From positions 62,001-126,000 of the forward strand of contig NZ_OBEK01000001.1 in the NCBI RefSeq assembly GCF_900215625.1: a DNA stretch of 64,000 bases, in the 5' to 3' direction. Every line of letters starts with the position of its first letter. Position 1 is the stretch's first letter. A program made the translations under genes and the position numbers. The notes beneath the pieces were generated by a model. That model was not told the origin of the DNA, searched no databases, and was given only the letters and a program-made list of their open reading frames with translations. The stretch comes from Terribacillus aidingensis (GTDB lineage: Bacteria; Bacillota; Bacilli; Bacillales; Amphibacillaceae). Below are positions 62,650 to 64,000 of this stretch, one piece after another.

Positions 62650-63243
62650 CTATGTGACGACAAGAGCGCGTCTGCCCATGGCGTCATATATACGAATGAA
62701 ATGCTCTCTTGCTGCTTTTACATGCGCACCGCTTTTTTCGGTTGATTCACAATCATGGAAATAGACATAGTTATCATCTGTTCCAGTTAAAACGATACAG
62801 TGAAGCGGCCGCGGCGCTGGTACAGTTTTACCGGCAGGTGTTTTCCAGAAACGTTCAATAGGCATCTCGTGGTGAATCGTAAACCAGACTAGCACAGGAT
62901 GACCATCTGCCAGATGTCTTTCAATGCTGGAAAATGATTGACCATACAAAGCCAAGCTGCCAGGACGGTATGTATCTGCCAGCTGTTTCAGCGGTTTTGG
63001 GTTGATTGTAATACCATTATCAAATGGATCTCCAACAAAGCCGTCTTCGGGATCACCCCATACTTGTATTGTTCCATTAGCATCGCGTGCTACAGGGGTA
63101 TGATCCATAGGCATCTCACGTGCTAACGCCAGTTTGTCGACGGCTTCTCCATAAAAGGAGAGTGCCATCGTCAGTGCCGTGACTTCACAACCGGAAGGAA
63201 GTTCAGGTCGCTGCTTTATGTACGGAACAGGTAGCAATTTCAT
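62650..63243 (-). CDS. C39-like cysteine peptidase-fold protein (YvpB-like)
   Basis: A 197-aa protein with catalytic-type Cys19 in LPSGCEVTALTM, a His in PLHCIVLTGTDD and Asp in YFHDCES, matching the papain-like C39 fold of YvpB proteins. No signal peptide is visible, unlike many relatives, so it may act inside the cell or the start may be elsewhere; GGAGGG does support this ATG. The substrate is unknown. Confidence 0.82.
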   Translation of the reverse strand: MKLLPVPYIKQRPELPSGCEVTALTMALSFYGEAVDKLALAREMPMDHTPVARDANGTIQVWGDPEDGFVGDPFDNGITINPKPLKQLADTYRPGSLALYGQSFSSIERHLADGHPVLVWFTIHHEMPIERFWKTPAGKTVPAPRPLHCIVLTGTDDNYVYFHDCESTEKSGAHVKAAREHFIRIYDAMGRRALVVT

Positions 63244-63266
63244 TCATTACCCTCCAATTATTCAGG

Positions 63267-63620
63267 TTAACTGCTTTTCACATCTGTTTCAGTAAGATCA
63301 CGTTTGATATATGCCTCATAAAAGCTTGCGCGAGTCGACTTGTAGTAAGGATATGTCCAAAGGTGACTCAGGTAAAACCAACTTGTACCGACAGGCAAAG
63401 GCATGAGTAATGTGTAAAATAGTAAGACTGAAATACATAAAGATACTAAGTTAAGATTGTTTATGTCCGTAGAATAGAGAAAAGGGATAGAAAGTATAGA
63501 TAAGAAGACTATTAGAAAGCCAAACATAAGGTACAATAAAAACCCAGCTAAAACCCCTTTTCCCCACCTGAATGATAATCCAGTTAATGCCATTCCTTTC
63601 AAATCTGGTTTGCTAATCAT
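63267..63620 (-). CDS. shortened DUF975-like membrane protein
   Basis: A 117-aa protein. Its first part (MALTGLSFRWGKGVLAGFLL and LLMPLPVGTSWFYLS) aligns with the start of DUF975 proteins, and its end (YKSTRASFYEAYIKRD) with their C-terminus, while about 100 central residues found in the 215-aa relative at 58508-59155 are absent. GGAGG precedes the ATG at 63620. It may be an internally deleted copy that still folds, or one on the way to loss. Confidence 0.7.
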   Translation of the reverse strand: MISKPDLKGMALTGLSFRWGKGVLAGFLLYLMFGFLIVFLSILSIPFLYSTDINNLNLVSLCISVLLFYTLLMPLPVGTSWFYLSHLWTYPYYKSTRASFYEAYIKRDLTETDVKSS

Positions 63621-63840
63621 GTTCAACCTCCACTTTAATATGTTGAAGATAAATAATGGAAAAACATGTATTATCATACCATTCAGGAAGTGTCATAATG
63701 GATACAAAAGGGAAATTTTACAAATTTGATTCCAACTGCCTAACAAATTAGTGAGTGATTGTACTTATGCAATCTGTGACAGATAAATCTGGAGACCCAT
63801 TCTCCATTAATGCAAAGGCTATATCTTAAGTCTGCGTACC

Positions 63841-64000
63841 TTATGTCTTATTTGTGTTAGCTATATCAATACCAAAAATAGTCTCAAATCCTTTCTTCCC
63901 CGTTTCTGTAAGAAGCAGAGATCGTGAGGCAGTTTTCTTATGGCACCAATTCAATTCTAAGAAACGAATTAGCATTGCGTTCCCTAATGCCCCAGCAATA
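63841..64000 (-). CDS. C-terminal end of a helix-turn-helix regulator (ArsR-like), partial
   Basis: Fifty-two codons enter from the right edge and stop at 63841. The tail IAGALGNAMLIRFLELNW...SLLLTETGKKGFETIFGI resembles the wing and last helix of ArsR-like winged-helix regulators. The N-terminus lies outside the window. The gap 63621-63840 shows no gene. Confidence 0.6.
   Translation of the reverse strand, partial: IAGALGNAMLIRFLELNWCHKKTASRSLLLTETGKKGFETIFGIDIANTNKT

Noticed and set aside
63696-63750. 17-aa frame starting at an ATG (MDTKGKFYKF...)
   Set aside because: No ribosome site, terminator or conservation argument; too short to support.

Overview
The window looks like chromosome of a low- to mid-G+C Bacillaceae species. 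The conserved block yybS-gdpP-rplI-dnaC-purA-walRKHIJ-htrA lies near the replication origin in Bacillus. Shine-Dalgarno sites are strong, TTG and GTG starts are common, and ytvA, pbpC, licH and immune-inhibitor-A genes are present. Terribacillus or a relative is my guess for the genus, but no rRNA or other decisive marker is present. I saw no tRNA, rRNA, CRISPR array, intact transposase or prophage.

Layout. 1-14,900: partial PHP phosphatase, then replication, purine and cell-wall-control genes on the + strand, ending at a cluster of DnaA boxes. 14,900-32,300: transport and signalling. This holds YhgE with its TetR regulator, the blue-light sensor YtvA, ManA, PBP3, a LysP-type permease behind a leader with a terminator, an amidase, an acetate-type transporter, another amino-acid permease, and a FtsX-type ABC transporter divergent from a two-component system. 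32,300-45,800: InhA metalloprotease, two Nudix enzymes, a LacI regulator with LicH, an SOS-controlled Y-family polymerase facing a MATE exporter, an odd SEDS protein, and a PepSY/YtkA pair. 45,900-49,400: proline operon proI-proB-proA. 49,400-53,000: lone PTS EIIC, FusB-type EF-G-binding protein, lipoprotein, PH-domain protein. 53,000-56,700: accessory island with a T-box leader, a stump of a HIT-like gene, a 28-bp perfect palindrome and a lactococcin-972-type bacteriocin locus. 56,700-64,000: secreted DUF3298 protein, oxidoreductase, two DUF975 proteins (one with its middle missing), PadR/HAAS and XRE/membrane pairs, PBP4B-like hydrolase, C39-like protease, and the end of an ArsR-like gene.

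How the genes work together. The + strand block couples c-di-AMP turnover (GdpP), replication (DnaC), AMP synthesis (PurA) and wall homeostasis (WalRK). Several operons carry readable control elements: a terminator/antiterminator leader before yybS-gdpP-rplI, a PurBox pair before purA, paired direct repeats between an ABC transporter and its two-component system, an operator inside the licH promoter, a LexA box before the Y-family polymerase, and a T-box module.

The observations I would follow first are the apparent AUC/AUU starts of proI and proB, the T-box that now drives a gene stump beside a bacteriocin island, the yybS leader switch, the SEDS protein lacking the usual catalytic Asp-Pro, and the short L-box-like leader of the LysP-type permease. 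All function calls rest on recognising motifs by eye; no database search was run.
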